Assembly: GCA_009908505.1 (NCBI GenBank)
Contig: JAAAPD010000014.1
Location: 1-64,000 of the forward strand
DNA: 64,000 bases
DNA from: Alphaproteobacteria bacterium
GTDB lineage: Bacteria > Pseudomonadota > Alphaproteobacteria > Rhodobacterales > Rhodobacteraceae
Direction: 5' to 3'
Made by a program: the position numbers and the translations under genes
Shown: positions 50,228 through 60,539 of the stretch, piece by piece
Numbering within the stretch: the stretch's first letter is position 1
Layout of the letters: every line of letters begins with the position of its first letter
The notes under the pieces: generated by a model
Seen by the model: the letters and a program-made list of their open reading frames with translations, nothing else
Told to the model about the DNA's origin: nothing
Databases searched by the model: none

Positions 50228-50228
<1 letters not shown>

Positions 50229-50974
50229 TGCCAGACGCAAGCCCCCTCCAGATGCCTGACGCGGCCCGCACCGGGGACCTGTCCCCGGCGCCGGGCGGCT
50301 GGGCGCGCACGCGCGACCGTGTTGAAACCTATTTCGACAAGACCGCCACGCGCACATGGGAACGGCTGACAAGTGACGCGCCGGTCTCGCGTATCCGCGA
50401 AACCGTTCGACGCGGCCGCGACACGATGCGCGCCCGGATGCTGGACCGCCTACCTGGCGACCTGCGCGGCGCGCGGGTGCTGGATGCGGGCTGTGGCGCG
50501 GGGCCGATGACGGCCGAACTGGCCGCGCGGGGTGCCGAGGTGGTGGCAGTGGACATTTCTCCATCCTTGGTCGAGATCGCCCGGGCCCGTCTGCCCGACG
50601 GCCTGCCCGGCAATGTGACCTTCTTGTCCGGCGACATGCTGGCCGATGGCCTGGGCACCTTCGATCATGTCATGGCAATGGACAGCCTGATCTACTACCA
50701 CAGTCACGACATCGCCCGCGCGCTGGCGACCCTGGGACGCCGGACCCGTGGCTCGATCGTCTTTACCGTCGCGCCGCGCACGCCGCTTCTGATGGCGATG
50801 TGGCGCACCGGGCAGTTGTTTCCGCGGTCCGACCGGTCGCCCACGATGGTCCCGCATGCGTCCACCGCCTTGCAAAGGGCCCTTCGCCGCGTCGAGGCGC
50901 CCGGCCAGTTGGCCACGCTCTCTCGGGTGCGCTCGGGTTTCTACATTTCCCAGGCACTGGAGCTGACCCCATGA
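50228..50974 (+). CDS. bchM: Mg-protoporphyrin IX O-methyltransferase BchM
   Basis: 248 residues, SAM-dependent methyltransferase acting on Mg-protoporphyrin IX after BchH. VLDAGCGAGPMTAEL is the SAM-binding motif I (about 81-95), EVVAVDIS is motif II, and the C-terminal HASTALQRALRR region is family-typical. The first 30 residues are a polar extension. It starts on the last base of the bchL stop codon and overlaps lhaA by 4 bp. It supplies the substrate of both ring-E cyclases, BchE and AcsF. Confidence 0.96.
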
Positions 50975-52416
50975 CTCCGCGCCGGCCCTCCCCCCTGACG
51001 GCGCTGACAGCGCGCTGGCTGCCCTTCGCGGATGCGGCCAGCGAGGGGCTGCCGATGGCGCAGTTGCTGCGGCTGTCGCTGTTCCAGGTCTCGGTGGGGA
51101 TGGCGACGGTGATGCTTCTGGGCACGCTCAACCGCGTGATGATCGTGGAACTTTCCGTTCCGGCGGTGATCGTCGCCGTGATGATCGCCCTGCCGGTGCT
51201 GATCGCGCCGTTCCGGGCGCTGCTGGGCTTTCGCTCGGACACACACCGCAGCGCCATCGGCTGGAAGCGCATCCCTTACCTGTGGTTCGGCTCGCTCTGG
51301 CAAATGGGCGGGCTTGCGGTGATGCCCTTTGCCCTGCTGGTCCTGGCCGGACAGCAGGTCGTCGGCCCCACATGGGCCGGCGAAGTGCTGGCCGCGCTGG
51401 CCTTTCTGATGACGGGGCTTGGGCTGCACATGACCCAGACCGCCGGGCTGGCCCTGGCCACCGACCGGGCCGACGATGCCACGCGCCCGCGGGTCGTGGC
51501 GCTGCTTTACGTTATGTTCCTGTTGGGTATGGGCGTCTCGGCGCTGATCATCGGCTGGTTCCTGCGGGATTTCGCACCGCTCACACTGGTCCGCGTCGTG
51601 CAAGGGGCGGCCGTTGCCGGCATCGTCCTGAATTTGATCGCCCTGTGGAAACAGGAACAGGTGCGCCCGATGAGCCGCGCAGAACGCGCCGCCCCGCGGC
51701 CCCGGTTCCGCGACGCCTGGGCCGACTTGGTCGCCGGCGGACAGGCCGGGCGGCTGCTGGCGGTGGTCTTCCTCGGAACCATGGCCTTCAACATGCAGGA
51801 CGTGTTGCTGGAACCCTATGGCGGGGAAATCATGGGGCTTTCGGTGTCGGCCACCACGACGCTGACGGCGATCTGGGCCGCCGGGGCGCTGGCGGGCTTC
51901 GCGCTGGCCGGACGCATGCTGACACGGGGAGGCTGCGCCTTCCGCGTCGCGGCGCTCGGCCTTCTGGCCGGTATCGCGGCCTTCTGCACGGTGATCTTCG
52001 CCGCGCCCATGGCCTCGAACGTCATGTATTTCGCCGGGGCGGGAATGATCGGCTTCGGTGGCGGGCTTTTCGCGGTCGCCACCCTGACCGCCGCGATGAC
52101 CATGCCCGCGACCGGCGCGGCGGGTCACGGCCTGGCTCTGGGCGCCTGGGGCGCGGCACAGGCCACGGCGGCGGGCCTTTCCATCGCCCTGGGCGGCGGC
52201 CTGCGCGACTGGATCGACGGGCTGGCCATGTCCGGACGGCTGGGAGAAGCGCTCGCCACCCCTGCCACGGGCTATTCCTTTGTCTATCACGTCGAGATCG
52301 GGCTGTTGTTCGTCACCGTTGCGGTCCTCGGGCCGCTGGTGCGCCTCGCCCCCTCTCGCCGACGCAACCCCAAACAGGAAGCGGCCCGCATCGGGCTGGC
52401 CGACTTCCCAACATGA
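50971..52416 (+). CDS. lhaA: light-harvesting 1 assembly protein LhaA (PucC family)
   Basis: 481 residues, about 12 membrane segments, major-facilitator fold. LhaA assists assembly of LH1 around the reaction centre and is thought to organise bacteriochlorophyll delivery. FNMQDVLLEPYGGEIMGLSV is a hallmark segment shared with the relative at 37372. The position between bchM and puhA is conserved in purple bacteria. The start overlaps the bchM stop (ATGA). The puhA gene follows after 25 bp with its own ribosome site. Confidence 0.95.
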   Translation: MTPRRPSPLTALTARWLPFADAASEGLPMAQLLRLSLFQVSVGMATVMLLGTLNRVMIVELSVPAVIVAVMIALPVLIAPFRALLGFRSDTHRSAIGWKRIPYLWFGSLWQMGGLAVMPFALLVLAGQQVVGPTWAGEVLAALAFLMTGLGLHMTQTAGLALATDRADDATRPRVVALLYVMFLLGMGVSALIIGWFLRDFAPLTLVRVVQGAAVAGIVLNLIALWKQEQVRPMSRAERAAPRPRFRDAWADLVAGGQAGRLLAVVFLGTMAFNMQDVLLEPYGGEIMGLSVSATTTLTAIWAAGALAGFALAGRMLTRGGCAFRVAALGLLAGIAAFCTVIFAAPMASNVMYFAGAGMIGFGGGLFAVATLTAAMTMPATGAAGHGLALGAWGAAQATAAGLSIALGGGLRDWIDGLAMSGRLGEALATPATGYSFVYHVEIGLLFVTVAVLGPLVRLAPSRRRNPKQEAARIGLADFPT

Positions 52417-52441
52417 GACCCGCCTTCGAAAGGACACGGAC

Positions 52442-53215
52442 ATGACGGAACCCTTCTTCGGACAAGTCGATCTGGCCAGCGTATCGCTCTGGCTGTTCTG
52501 GATCTTCTTCGCACTGCTGATCTTCTACATCCAGCGCGAGAACATGCGCGAGGGCTACCCGCTCGAGGATGATGACGGCAATCAGTCGGCCAACCAGGGC
52601 CCCTTCCCGGTCCCCAGCGACAAAACATTCAAGCTGCCCCATGGACGTGGCGAGTTGACCGTCCCGTCGGGCCAGAACCCGGACCGTTCGGACCTTGCGC
52701 TGGAAAAGACCGCCGCGGGCAACGGCTTTCCGTTCGAGCCCACGGGTGACCCGATGGCCGATGGTGTCGGCCCGGCCTCCTGGGCGCCGCGCCGCGACAT
52801 CCCCGAGCTGGACGGCCACGGCCACCCGAAGATCGTGCCCATGGCCGCGACCGGGCAATTCCATGTCGCCGCCGGGCGTGATCCGCGCGGCCTGCCCGTC
52901 GTGGCCGGTGACGGCGAAACGGTGGGCACCATCGCCGATCTGTGGATCGACGAGCCCGAACAGCTGGTGCGTTATCTCGAGGTCGAGCTCGACGCCGAAC
53001 ACGGGGACGGCAAGCGCCTTGTGCCCATGACCATGGCCCGGATCTGGGGCCAGAAGGTCAAGGTCCGCTCGATCTTCGGCAAGCACTTCGCCGGTGTTCC
53101 AAGAAACGCCTCGCCCAACCAGGTGACCATGCTCGAGGAAGAGAAGATCTGCGGCTACTACGCCGGGGGCACGCTCTATGCCTCGCAGGCACGGCAAGAA
53201 CCGCAACTGGGCTGA
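52442..53215 (+). CDS. puhA: photosynthetic reaction centre H subunit
   Basis: 257 residues. A single N-terminal membrane helix (about 12-30; VSLWLFWIFFALLIFYIQREN) is followed by a cytoplasmic PRC-barrel domain that caps the L-M dimer and guides protons to the secondary quinone. GDGETVGTIADLWIDEPEQ and RYLEVELDA are PRC-barrel segments. Length is normal for PuhA. I chose MTEPFFGQVD, which follows AAAGGACACGG. It begins the puhABC part of the operon. Confidence 0.97.
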   Translation: MTEPFFGQVDLASVSLWLFWIFFALLIFYIQRENMREGYPLEDDDGNQSANQGPFPVPSDKTFKLPHGRGELTVPSGQNPDRSDLALEKTAAGNGFPFEPTGDPMADGVGPASWAPRRDIPELDGHGHPKIVPMAATGQFHVAAGRDPRGLPVVAGDGETVGTIADLWIDEPEQLVRYLEVELDAEHGDGKRLVPMTMARIWGQKVKVRSIFGKHFAGVPRNASPNQVTMLEEEKICGYYAGGTLYASQARQEPQLG

Positions 53216-53233
53216 ACCCCCAAGGAGGCCGCC

Positions 53234-53878
53234 ATGTCAGACGACCACGACGATTTCGCATTCGAGCCCGTCAAGGGCCTGCCCGAAACCCCGCCCGAGG
53301 GGGAGCATATTCTATGGCAAGGGCGGCCGGACTGGTGGGCGCTGACCCGCGAGTCGCTGAACCTGGGTTGGGTGTCGGCCTATTTCGTGGCCCTGGCCCT
53401 GTGGCGTTTCGGCATGTTGATCGACCAGGTCAGTCTGGCCAGCGCCTTTGCGGCCTCCTTTCCCTTCATCGTGCTGGGCGGGATCGTCGCCGCGCTGCTT
53501 CTGCTCATCGGCGTGGTCCAGGCCCGCAGCACCGTCTACACGATCACCAATCGCCGCGTGGCGATGCGGATCGGGGCCGCCCTGACGGTGACGCTGAACC
53601 TGCCGTTCACCAAGATCGCCCGCGCCGACCTGAGCCTGCGCCGCAACGGCACAGGCACGATCGCACTGGACCCGATCGATGACACCCGGCTGAGCTATCT
53701 GGTGTGCTGGCCGCATGTGCGGCCCTGGCATATCCGCAAGACCCAGCCCGCCCTGCGCTGCATCCCCGAAGCCCAGAACGTGGCGACCCTTCTGGCCGAA
53801 GCCGCCGAGGCCAGGGTGAGCACGCCCCAGGTCGCCAGGACCGGCCAGCGCCCGGCCGCGCAGGTCGCCGCCGAATAG
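53234..53878 (+). CDS. puhB: photosynthetic complex assembly protein PuhB
   Basis: 214 residues. A soluble N-terminus (GEHILWQGRPDWWAL) is followed by two membrane segments (about 45-65 and 75-97) and a PH-like domain beginning STVYTITNRRVAMR. In Rhodobacter capsulatus the equivalent (orf214) is needed for normal reaction-centre and LH1 assembly. AGGAGG precedes the ATG, 18 bp after puhA. The Ala-rich C-terminal tail varies in the family. Confidence 0.95.
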   Translation: MSDDHDDFAFEPVKGLPETPPEGEHILWQGRPDWWALTRESLNLGWVSAYFVALALWRFGMLIDQVSLASAFAASFPFIVLGGIVAALLLLIGVVQARSTVYTITNRRVAMRIGAALTVTLNLPFTKIARADLSLRRNGTGTIALDPIDDTRLSYLVCWPHVRPWHIRKTQPALRCIPEAQNVATLLAEAAEARVSTPQVARTGQRPAAQVAAE

Positions 53879-53890
53879 AGGTATCCCGAG

Positions 53891-54361
53891 ATGACACAGA
53901 TCGACACACACCGCACCGCCGCCCCCGCCCATGACCGGGAACTGATCCCCCGCATGATGGCGCGGGCGATGCTGGCGCTCGTGGTCGCGGTCCTTGTGTT
54001 GGTGGCACTGGCACGGGCGACGGACCAGCCGCTGGTTGCCACCGCACCGACGGGCGACATCGTGGCGTCGCGCAGCCTGCTTTTGTCCGGCGACATGTCC
54101 GGCGCTGTTACAGTGCGCAAGGCCGACGGGGCGCTGATCGCCGATCTCGGCCCCGATCGCGGGGGGTTCATTTCCGGCGTGTGGCGCGTGATCGAACGCG
54201 AACGCACCAAAAACCGGGTCGCCCTCGAGGGGCCCGTCACCTTGCGGCGGCACGACACCGGCCGCCTGAGCATCCATGACCCGTCAACGGGCTGGAGCGC
54301 CGATCTCATGGGATTCGGCGAAGACAATGCCAGGGCCTTCGCACGGCTGCTGGCGCAATGA
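53891..54361 (+). CDS. puhC: photosynthetic complex assembly protein PuhC
   Basis: 156 residues. A cytoplasmic N-terminus is followed by one membrane helix (about 26-44; MLALVVAVLVLVALARA) and a periplasmic beta-rich domain (LLLSGDMSGAVTVRKADG). In Rhodobacter, PuhC (orf162b) supports LH1 and RC-LH1 organisation. It starts 12 bp after puhB. The 72 bp downstream hold a new strong ribosome site (AAGGAGG) for the next gene. Confidence 0.93.
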   Translation: MTQIDTHRTAAPAHDRELIPRMMARAMLALVVAVLVLVALARATDQPLVATAPTGDIVASRSLLLSGDMSGAVTVRKADGALIADLGPDRGGFISGVWRVIERERTKNRVALEGPVTLRRHDTGRLSIHDPSTGWSADLMGFGEDNARAFARLLAQ

Positions 54362-54433
54362 GGCATGTCACCCGGCGGGCGGGAACCCGCCCGGGACAAC
54401 GGACATGCGGCAACAGGGAAAAGGAGGCCAAGA

Positions 54434-54730
54434 ATGGGATGGCTTACCAAGGAAATTGAACGTGCGCCCTGCACGGTCGAGATCAGCCACAAGTTCGAGT
54501 CGCTGCACGCGCATCTGCGGTTCAACAACGGCGCCACGGTCTATCCGGGCGACGAGGTGAAGGTCCACGGCCCCGAGATCATGGCGCCCTTCGGCGAGAT
54601 CGTCACCGAGGACCGCGAGGCGACGATCATCCGCGCCAGCGGGCTGGAACGGCTCTGGACGCGGCTGACCGGCGATTTCGAGGTCATGGAGCTATGCGAG
54701 TTTTCCTTTTCCGAGGAGGTGACGCTATGA
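54434..54730 (+). CDS. 98-residue unknown protein translationally coupled to acsF
   Basis: Small soluble protein starting MGWLTKEIERAPCTVEI, after a strong AAGGAGG site. It has no signal or membrane segment. It looks like a beta-rich domain: HAHLRFNNGATVYPGDEVKVHGPE has the cadence of a small barrel, followed by an acidic helix-forming end. Its stop overlaps the acsF ATG (ATGA). The place between puhC and acsF suggests a role with the aerobic cyclase or its electron supply, but I do not recognise the domain and that role is inference. Confidence 0.85.
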   Translation: MGWLTKEIERAPCTVEISHKFESLHAHLRFNNGATVYPGDEVKVHGPEIMAPFGEIVTEDREATIIRASGLERLWTRLTGDFEVMELCEFSFSEEVTL

Positions 54731-55851
54731 ACGTCCAGGCCAATCACAGCGCCGATGCGAAAACCGCCGAGGAAGGCATCGCGATCCAGCAGGAGCAGGC
54801 GAAATTCGACAGCACCGCGGCCACCGAGGCGGCCATGTCGAACACGCTGTTGACCCCGCGCTTCTATACCACCGATTTCGACGAGCTCGACGCCATCGAC
54901 GTCAGCCCGGTGCGAGAGGACTGGGACAAGCTGATCGCGCAGATGGTCGCCGACCCCAACAAGGGCCACTTCAAGAAGAACGAGGACTGGGACCATGTCG
55001 ACTGGGAGGGGATGGACCCTGCCCTGAAGAAGGAGTTCATCGACTTCCTGATCTCGTCCTGCACCGCCGAATTCTCGGGCTGCGTGCTCTACAAGGAAAT
55101 GAAGCGGCGCGGCACGAATGCCGACATCACCCAGCTGTTCCAGCTGATGGCACGGGACGAGGCGCGGCACGCGGGCTTCATCAATGATGCCCTGCGCGAG
55201 GCGGGCGTTGCGGTGAATCTCGGGTTCCTGACGCAGAAGAAGAAATACACCTATTTCCGCCCCAAATTCATCTATTACGCCACCTACCTGTCGGAAAAAA
55301 TCGGCTATGCCCGCTACATCACGATCTTCCGGCACCTGGAGGCACATCCCGAGCACCGCTTTCACCCGATCTTCAAGTGGTTCGAGGAATGGTGCAACGA
55401 CGAGTTCAGCCATGGTGAGGCCTTCGCGTTGTTGATGAAGACCGACCCCAAATTGACCTCGGGGCGCAATGTCTGGTGGATCAAGTTCTTCCTGACGGCC
55501 GTCTTCGCGACGATGTATGTGCGCGACCACCAGCGCCCGGCGTTTCACAAGGCCCTTGGCGTCGATCCCGATTGGTATGCCCACGAGGTCTTTACCAAGA
55601 CCTCCGCGCTGACACGGCAGATCTTTCCGATCACGCTGGATATCGAACACCCCGCCTGGCAACCGACCCTGGAAAAGCTGCAGCGAGCCAATGTCGATCT
55701 GGATGCCGCCCGCAAACGCGGCGGCGTGACGGGGCTCATTGGCAGACTGACGGCACAGGCCCGCGCCGCGACCGCCTTTGCACGGCTCTATTTCATACCG
55801 TCCCGAACGCACGAGGTGCCGGCAAGCACCCGGCTGCAGCCGGCCTATTGA
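54727..55851 (+). CDS. acsF: oxygen-dependent Mg-protoporphyrin IX monomethyl ester cyclase AcsF
   Basis: 374-residue di-iron oxygenase that forms ring E using O2. Metal-ligand motifs are AEFSGCVLYKE (Glu115), ARDEARH (about 142-148) and EEWCNDEFSHGEAF (about 221-234), typical of the AcsF/Crd1 ferritin-like fold. The ATG overlaps the stop of the 98-residue gene. AcsF enzymes often need a small partner subunit (Ycf54 or BciE); no obvious homologue is nearby, though the coupled unknown protein is a candidate. Complements the anaerobic BchE. Confidence 0.96.
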   Translation: MNVQANHSADAKTAEEGIAIQQEQAKFDSTAATEAAMSNTLLTPRFYTTDFDELDAIDVSPVREDWDKLIAQMVADPNKGHFKKNEDWDHVDWEGMDPALKKEFIDFLISSCTAEFSGCVLYKEMKRRGTNADITQLFQLMARDEARHAGFINDALREAGVAVNLGFLTQKKKYTYFRPKFIYYATYLSEKIGYARYITIFRHLEAHPEHRFHPIFKWFEEWCNDEFSHGEAFALLMKTDPKLTSGRNVWWIKFFLTAVFATMYVRDHQRPAFHKALGVDPDWYAHEVFTKTSALTRQIFPITLDIEHPAWQPTLEKLQRANVDLDAARKRGGVTGLIGRLTAQARAATAFARLYFIPSRTHEVPASTRLQPAY

Positions 55852-55897
55852 TGGACGCGACGGGCGCATATCGCGTTCGGCGCGCGGGGTGGGCGTG

Positions 55898-56722
55898 ATG
55901 GCCGATCCGTGGATCGCCACTCTGTTCGCGCTGTTCGCGTGGTGGTTTTCCACCGGTGTCATCCTGATCGTCGTGCGCCGCGCGGACCGCGCCGGCGCCG
56001 CCGCGCGGCGCGCGGCCACCTGGGGCGCACTGCCGTTGCTGGCGCTGGGGATATGGGGATTCGTCACGACGCTGGACGGGACCGGCCTGCAGGCCGCCTA
56101 TGGGGCATTCCTGTCGGCGCTGGCCATCTGGGGCTGGATCGAACTGGCCTTCCTGACGGGGGCCATCACCGGCCCCAACCTGCACCCCTGCCCCGCGAAG
56201 CTGCCCGAATGGGAACGGTTCCTGCGTGCCTGGGGCACCGTCGCCTATCACGAGATGCTGTTGACGGCGGCCCTGATCACGCTGTGGTTCCTGGGGCATG
56301 GTGCGGAAAACATCTTTGGATTGTGGGTCTTCACGACGCTCTATTTCGCGCGCATCTCGGCCAAGCTGAACCTGTATTTCGGGGTGCCAAAGATCAACAC
56401 CGAGTTCATCCCCGAGGCCCTGAGCCACCTGAGCAGCCATTTCCGTATCTCGCGCCTCAACTGGGTGTTTCCCATTTCGATCACCGCGCTGACCTATGCC
56501 AGCGCCTGCTGGCTGGAACGGCTGTTTTCGGCCACCAGCGCCGGCGATGTGGTGGGCTTCGCTCTGCTGAGCGCGATCACCATGCTGGCCGCGCTGGAAC
56601 ATTGGCTGATGGTTCTGCCCCTGCCTGACGAAAAACTCTGGCGCTGGATGCTGCCCGCGCCGCCCGACGCCACCACAAAAAGAAACAAGACCAGACGACC
56701 GGAGAAAACCCATGGATTTTGA
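55898..56722 (+). CDS. puhE: photosynthetic complex assembly protein PuhE
   Basis: 274 residues, matching the size of R. capsulatus orf274, with about seven hydrophobic segments along its length (for example [19 protein letters not shown] near the N-terminus). PuhE modulates bacteriochlorophyll production and RC-LH1 levels in Rhodobacter; its molecular function is unknown. I chose [10 protein letters not shown]; upstream codons overlap the acsF end. The 3' end overlaps hemA by 11 bp. Confidence 0.92.
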   Translation: MADPWIATLFALFAWWFSTGVILIVVRRADRAGAAARRAATWGALPLLALGIWGFVTTLDGTGLQAAYGAFLSALAIWGWIELAFLTGAITGPNLHPCPAKLPEWERFLRAWGTVAYHEMLLTAALITLWFLGHGAENIFGLWVFTTLYFARISAKLNLYFGVPKINTEFIPEALSHLSSHFRISRLNWVFPISITALTYASACWLERLFSATSAGDVVGFALLSAITMLAALEHWLMVLPLPDEKLWRWMLPAPPDATTKRNKTRRPEKTHGF

Positions 56723-57926
56723 CGCGATGTTCGCTTCCCAACTCGATGCCCTCAAGGCCGAAGGCAATTACCGCGTCTTCGCCGAGCTGGAACGCCAGTG
56801 CGGCGCGTTTCCCCGCGCACGAAGCCATGACGAGAACGCCCCCGAAGAGGTGACGGTCTGGTGTTCCAACGACTACCTCGGGATGGGCCAGCACCCGGTC
56901 GTCGCCCAGGCAATGAAGGATACCGTCGATCAGTGCGGCACGGGCGCCGGGGGCACGCGCAACATTTCCGGTACGAACCGTCATCATGTCGCGCTGGAGG
57001 CTGAACTGGCCGACCTGCACGGCAAGGAAGCGGCACTGCTCTTCACCAGCGGCTACGTGTCGAACTGGGCCGCGCTCTCGACGCTTGGGTCACGTCTGCC
57101 GGACGCGGTCATCCTTTCGGACGAGAAAAACCACGCCAGCATGATCGAGGGGATCCGCCATTCGCGGGCGCAAAAGGTGATCTGGAAGCACAACGATCCG
57201 CAAGACCTCGACGCCAAGCTGTCAGCCCTGCCGGCCAACGCCCCCAAGATCGTGGCCTTCGAAAGCGTCTATTCCATGGATGGCGACATCTGCCCCATGG
57301 AAGAGATCATCGAGGTGGCCGAGAAACACGGTGCCATGACCTATCTGGACGAGGTGCACGCGGTAGGCCTTTACGGCGCCCGCGGCGGCGGCATCTCCGA
57401 AGCGCGCGGCCTGGCCCATCGCATCACCCTGATCGAGGGCACGCTCGGCAAGGCCTTCGGCTGCATGGGGGGCTACGTCACCGGCTCGGCGGCACTGTGC
57501 GATTTCATCCGGTCCTTTGCCAGCGGCTTCATCTTCACCACTGCCCTGCCGCCGGCCATCGCGGCGGCCGCGCAGGCCTCGATCGCGCATCTGAAGACCT
57601 CGCAGGTCGAGCGTGACCGGCAGCGCCAGCAGGTCACCCGGCTGCGCGAAATGCTGGACAAGCAGGGTATCCCACATCTGGACAACGACAGCCACATCAT
57701 TCCCGTGATGATCAAGGACCCGGTCAAATGCCGGATGCTTGCGGACATCCTGATGCGCGATTTCGGCATCTACGTGCAGCCCATCAACTACCCCACGGTG
57801 CCGAAGGGAACCGAGCGTCTGCGCCTCACGCCGGGGCCGCTGCACAGCGATGCGGACCTCGTGCACCTGGTTGCTGCGCTGACCACGCTCTGGAAGCAAT
57901 GCGCCCTTTCACATGCCGTGGCCTGA
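56712..57926 (+). CDS. hemA: 5-aminolevulinate synthase
   Basis: 404 residues, PLP enzyme joining glycine and succinyl-CoA to give 5-aminolevulinate, the first tetrapyrrole precursor (C4 pathway of alphaproteobacteria). [13 protein letters not shown] carries the Asp-His PLP contacts, and Lys247 in EGTLGKAFG is the Schiff-base lysine. Its place in the photosynthesis operon allows precursor supply to rise with bacteriochlorophyll synthesis. A second copy may exist elsewhere in the genome. The start overlaps puhE, with GGAG ten bases upstream. Confidence 0.97.
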   Translation: MDFDAMFASQLDALKAEGNYRVFAELERQCGAFPRARSHDENAPEEVTVWCSNDYLGMGQHPVVAQAMKDTVDQCGTGAGGTRNISGTNRHHVALEAELADLHGKEAALLFTSGYVSNWAALSTLGSRLPDAVILSDEKNHASMIEGIRHSRAQKVIWKHNDPQDLDAKLSALPANAPKIVAFESVYSMDGDICPMEEIIEVAEKHGAMTYLDEVHAVGLYGARGGGISEARGLAHRITLIEGTLGKAFGCMGGYVTGSAALCDFIRSFASGFIFTTALPPAIAAAAQASIAHLKTSQVERDRQRQQVTRLREMLDKQGIPHLDNDSHIIPVMIKDPVKCRMLADILMRDFGIYVQPINYPTVPKGTERLRLTPGPLHSDADLVHLVAALTTLWKQCALSHAVA

Positions 57927-57933
57927 CGCGCCA

Positions 57934-57960
57934 TTGACTTTGGCGGGCGCAGCCTAATTA
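57934..57960 (+). promoter_or_regulatory. possible promoter of the cytochrome c2 gene
   Basis: TTGACT (57934-57939) and TAATTA (57955-57960), with a short 15-bp spacer, in the 87-bp hemA-cytochrome gap. The gap lets the cytochrome gene be expressed apart from the operon. Confidence 0.35.
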
Positions 57961-58013
57961 CCTGTGTCTGGCGCAGTGCGACAAACTGTCCGAAATCATC
58001 CAGGGAGGACCCC

Positions 58014-58463
58014 ATGACGACCAGACCACTGACGATACTCGCCGCCGCGACACTGGGTACGGCCGCCATTGCCGACGACCACGCCACGGGCGATCCGGCG
58101 GCGGGAGAGCAAGCCTTCCGTCAATGTGCCTCTTGCCACATGATCGTCGATGATGCAGGTGAAACCATCGCCCGGGGCGGTCGCGTCGGGCCCAACCTTT
58201 ACGGCGTAGTGGGCCGCCAACGCGGCAGTGTCGAGGATTTCCGCTATTCCGACCTTCTGATTGCGGCGGGTGAGGTCGAAGGCAACACCGCCTGGGACGA
58301 AGAAAGCTTCGTCGCCTACGTCCAGGACCCGTCGGGCTGGCTTACCGAGTTCACCGGCGAGAGCGGACGTGGCAAGATGACCTACATGGTGCGCAAGGAA
58401 GAAGATGCCGTGAACGTCTGGGCCTATCTGGCCTCGGTCGGCCCCGATCCAGAGAGCATGTAG
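58014..58463 (+). CDS. cycA: cytochrome c2 (class I c-type cytochrome)
   Basis: 149 residues. The signal peptide (about 1-20, ending TAAIA) is followed by one haem site CASCH (about 38-42) and a class I c2 fold with a GPNLYGVVGR loop. The likely axial Met is near GRGKMTYMV. It carries electrons from cytochrome bc1 to the reaction centre cytochrome PufC in the periplasm. AGGGAGG precedes the ATG, and a terminator follows. Confidence 0.92.
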   Translation: MTTRPLTILAAATLGTAAIADDHATGDPAAGEQAFRQCASCHMIVDDAGETIARGGRVGPNLYGVVGRQRGSVEDFRYSDLLIAAGEVEGNTAWDEESFVAYVQDPSGWLTEFTGESGRGKMTYMVRKEEDAVNVWAYLASVGPDPESM

Positions 58464-58488
58464 CTTTCATCTCACCGAAGACCGAAAG

Positions 58489-58512
58489 GCCGCGTTATCT
58501 TGCGCGGCTTTT
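58489..58512 (+). terminator. rho-independent terminator after cycA
   Basis: GCCGCG, 8-nt loop, CGCGGC, then TTTT, 26 bp after the cytochrome stop. It lies between the convergent cycA and dxs genes. Confidence 0.8.
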
Positions 58513-58532
58513 CCTTTTCGTGTCCACGTCGC

Positions 58533-60461
58533 TCAGCGCGCCAGCGAAAGCGATACCACAGTGCCGGTTCCTGCCAGCGCATCGCGCGCCGTCGCCGCGA
58601 TATCTCCGGCGGTCATTCCCGCTTCTTCATACATCTCGGACGGGCTGGCCTGCTCGATGAACCGATCCGGCAGGCAGACATTGCGGATGGCGAGCCCCCG
58701 GTCGAAGCAGCCCCGCCGGGCCAGTTCATGCATGACGACCGACCCGAAGCCACCCTCGGCCCCCTCTTCGACCGTCACCAGCACACGGTGATCGCGGGCC
58801 AGGGCCTCGACAAGATCGCCGTCGAGCGGCTTGGCAAAGCGCGCATCGGCCACGGTCGCATTGATACCGGCCTGCGCCAGGTCATCGGCGGCGCTCAGGC
58901 ATTCGCCCAAATGCGCCCCCAGCGAAAGGATCGCCACATCCGCGCCCTGGCGCAGCACGCGTCCCTTGCCGATTTCCAGGACTTGCCCCTGATCCGGCAA
59001 TGCCACCCCCGTACCCGCCCCGCGCGGATACCGAAAGGCGATGGGGCCGGTGTCATGGGCGGCTGCGGTGGCCACCATGTGGACCAGTTCGGCCTCATCC
59101 GCGGCGGCCATGACGGTAAAGCACGGCAGGCTGGCCAGGTAACCGATATCGAACGCGCCGGCATGGGTGGCCCCGTCGGCACCGACCAACCCGGCCCGGT
59201 CGATGGCGAAACGCACGGGCAGACCTTGCAGGGCCACGTCGTGCACCACCTGGTCATAGCCGCGCTGAAGGAAGGTGGAATAGATTGCGCAGAAGGGCCT
59301 TAGCCCGCTGGCCGCCATGCCGGCACAAAAGGTCACGGCGTGCTGCTCGGCGATACCCACGTCGAAGACCCGCGCCGGAAAGCGCTCGGCCATCTTCGTC
59401 ACGCCCGTTCCGTCTGGCATCGCCGCCGTGACGCCGACAATGCGCTCATCGCGCGCGGCCTCGTCGGTCAGGGCCTGTCCGAACACGGATGTATAGCTGG
59501 GCGCGGCCGGTCTGGATTTGGCCTGTGTGCCGGTCGCGGGGTCGAATTTCGACACGCCGTGGCCCCGATCGGCGGCGTCCTCGGCAGGGGCATAGCCCTT
59601 GCCCTTGACGGTGCAGCAATGGATCAGGACCGGCCCGGTGGCCCGGGCCCGCACCGCGCGCAAGACCGGCAGAAGCTGGTCCATGTCGTGCCCGTCGATC
59701 GGTCCGATATAGTCGAAGCCCAGCTCCTCGAACAGCGTGCCGCTGCCGGTCAGCCCGGTGACCATCTGGCGCGCGCGCTTGGCCCCTTCGCGCATCGGGG
59801 CGGGCATGGCGGACTCGACCCCCTCGGCCATGGACCGCATGCGTCCCAGCGGGTCGCTGGCATACATCCGGCTGAGATAGGAGGACATCGCGCCGACCGG
59901 CGGGGCAATGGACATCTCGTTGTCGTTGAGGATCACGATCAGCCGCTTGCCCAGGTGGCCGGCATTGTTCATCGCCTCATAGGCCATGCCCGCGCTGATC
60001 GCGCCGTCGCCGATCACGGCAATCGCATCGCCCGTCGCCTGCCCCATGTCACGGCCCACCGCGAAACCCAGCGCGGCGCTGATCGAGGTGCTGGAATGCG
60101 CGGCGCCGAAGGGGTCATGCGGGGACTCGCTGCGTTTCGTAAAGCCCGACAGGCCACCCTTCTGGCGCAGGGTGCGGATGCGGTCACGCCGCCCCGTCAG
60201 GATCTTGTGCGGATAGCATTGGTGGCTTACATCCCAGATCAGCTTGTCCATGGGCGTGTTGAAAACCGCGTGGATGGCAACGCTCAGTTCCACAACACCC
60301 AGCGAAGAGCCAAGATGTCCGCCTGTTTGCGAAACCGCCGAAATCACTTCGGCGCGCAATTCATCGGCCAAGCGGGCCAAATCGCGGTCCGGCATCTGGC
60401 GCAGGTCGGACGGGCCGGCGACCCGGTCCAGCAATGGTGTTTGCAAATGGTCGTCCGTCAT
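58533..60461 (-). CDS. dxs: 1-deoxy-D-xylulose-5-phosphate synthase
   Basis: 642 residues, TPP enzyme that starts the MEP isoprenoid pathway from pyruvate and glyceraldehyde-3-phosphate. [16 protein letters not shown] is the N-terminal signature, [18 protein letters not shown] binds TPP-Mg, and [16 protein letters not shown] carries the catalytic Glu. I chose [10 protein letters not shown]; a longer frame upstream reads antisense-like, Arg-rich sequence in the pufC-dxs gap. It lies 116 bp after pufC on the same strand, as dxs follows puf in Rhodobacter, so part of its expression may come from the puf operon. Confidence 0.96.
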   Translation of the reverse strand: MTDDHLQTPLLDRVAGPSDLRQMPDRDLARLADELRAEVISAVSQTGGHLGSSLGVVELSVAIHAVFNTPMDKLIWDVSHQCYPHKILTGRRDRIRTLRQKGGLSGFTKRSESPHDPFGAAHSSTSISAALGFAVGRDMGQATGDAIAVIGDGAISAGMAYEAMNNAGHLGKRLIVILNDNEMSIAPPVGAMSSYLSRMYASDPLGRMRSMAEGVESAMPAPMREGAKRARQMVTGLTGSGTLFEELGFDYIGPIDGHDMDQLLPVLRAVRARATGPVLIHCCTVKGKGYAPAEDAADRGHGVSKFDPATGTQAKSRPAAPSYTSVFGQALTDEAARDERIVGVTAAMPDGTGVTKMAERFPARVFDVGIAEQHAVTFCAGMAASGLRPFCAIYSTFLQRGYDQVVHDVALQGLPVRFAIDRAGLVGADGATHAGAFDIGYLASLPCFTVMAAADEAELVHMVATAAAHDTGPIAFRYPRGAGTGVALPDQGQVLEIGKGRVLRQGADVAILSLGAHLGECLSAADDLAQAGINATVADARFAKPLDGDLVEALARDHRVLVTVEEGAEGGFGSVVMHELARRGCFDRGLAIRNVCLPDRFIEQASPSEMYEEAGMTAGDIAATARDALAGTGTVVSLSLAR

Positions 60462-60539
60462 CGCTTCTCTCCCTTGGGATAGTTCCGGCACCGCCCGGCA
60501 ATGGGCATGATGCAGACAGCGCGATCCGGCGTTGTGCGG

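Noticed and set aside
57964-57982. TGT/ACA repeat in the hemA-cytochrome gap
   Set aside because: Spacing is N13 or N15, not N12, and the inner symmetry of PpsR sites is missing.
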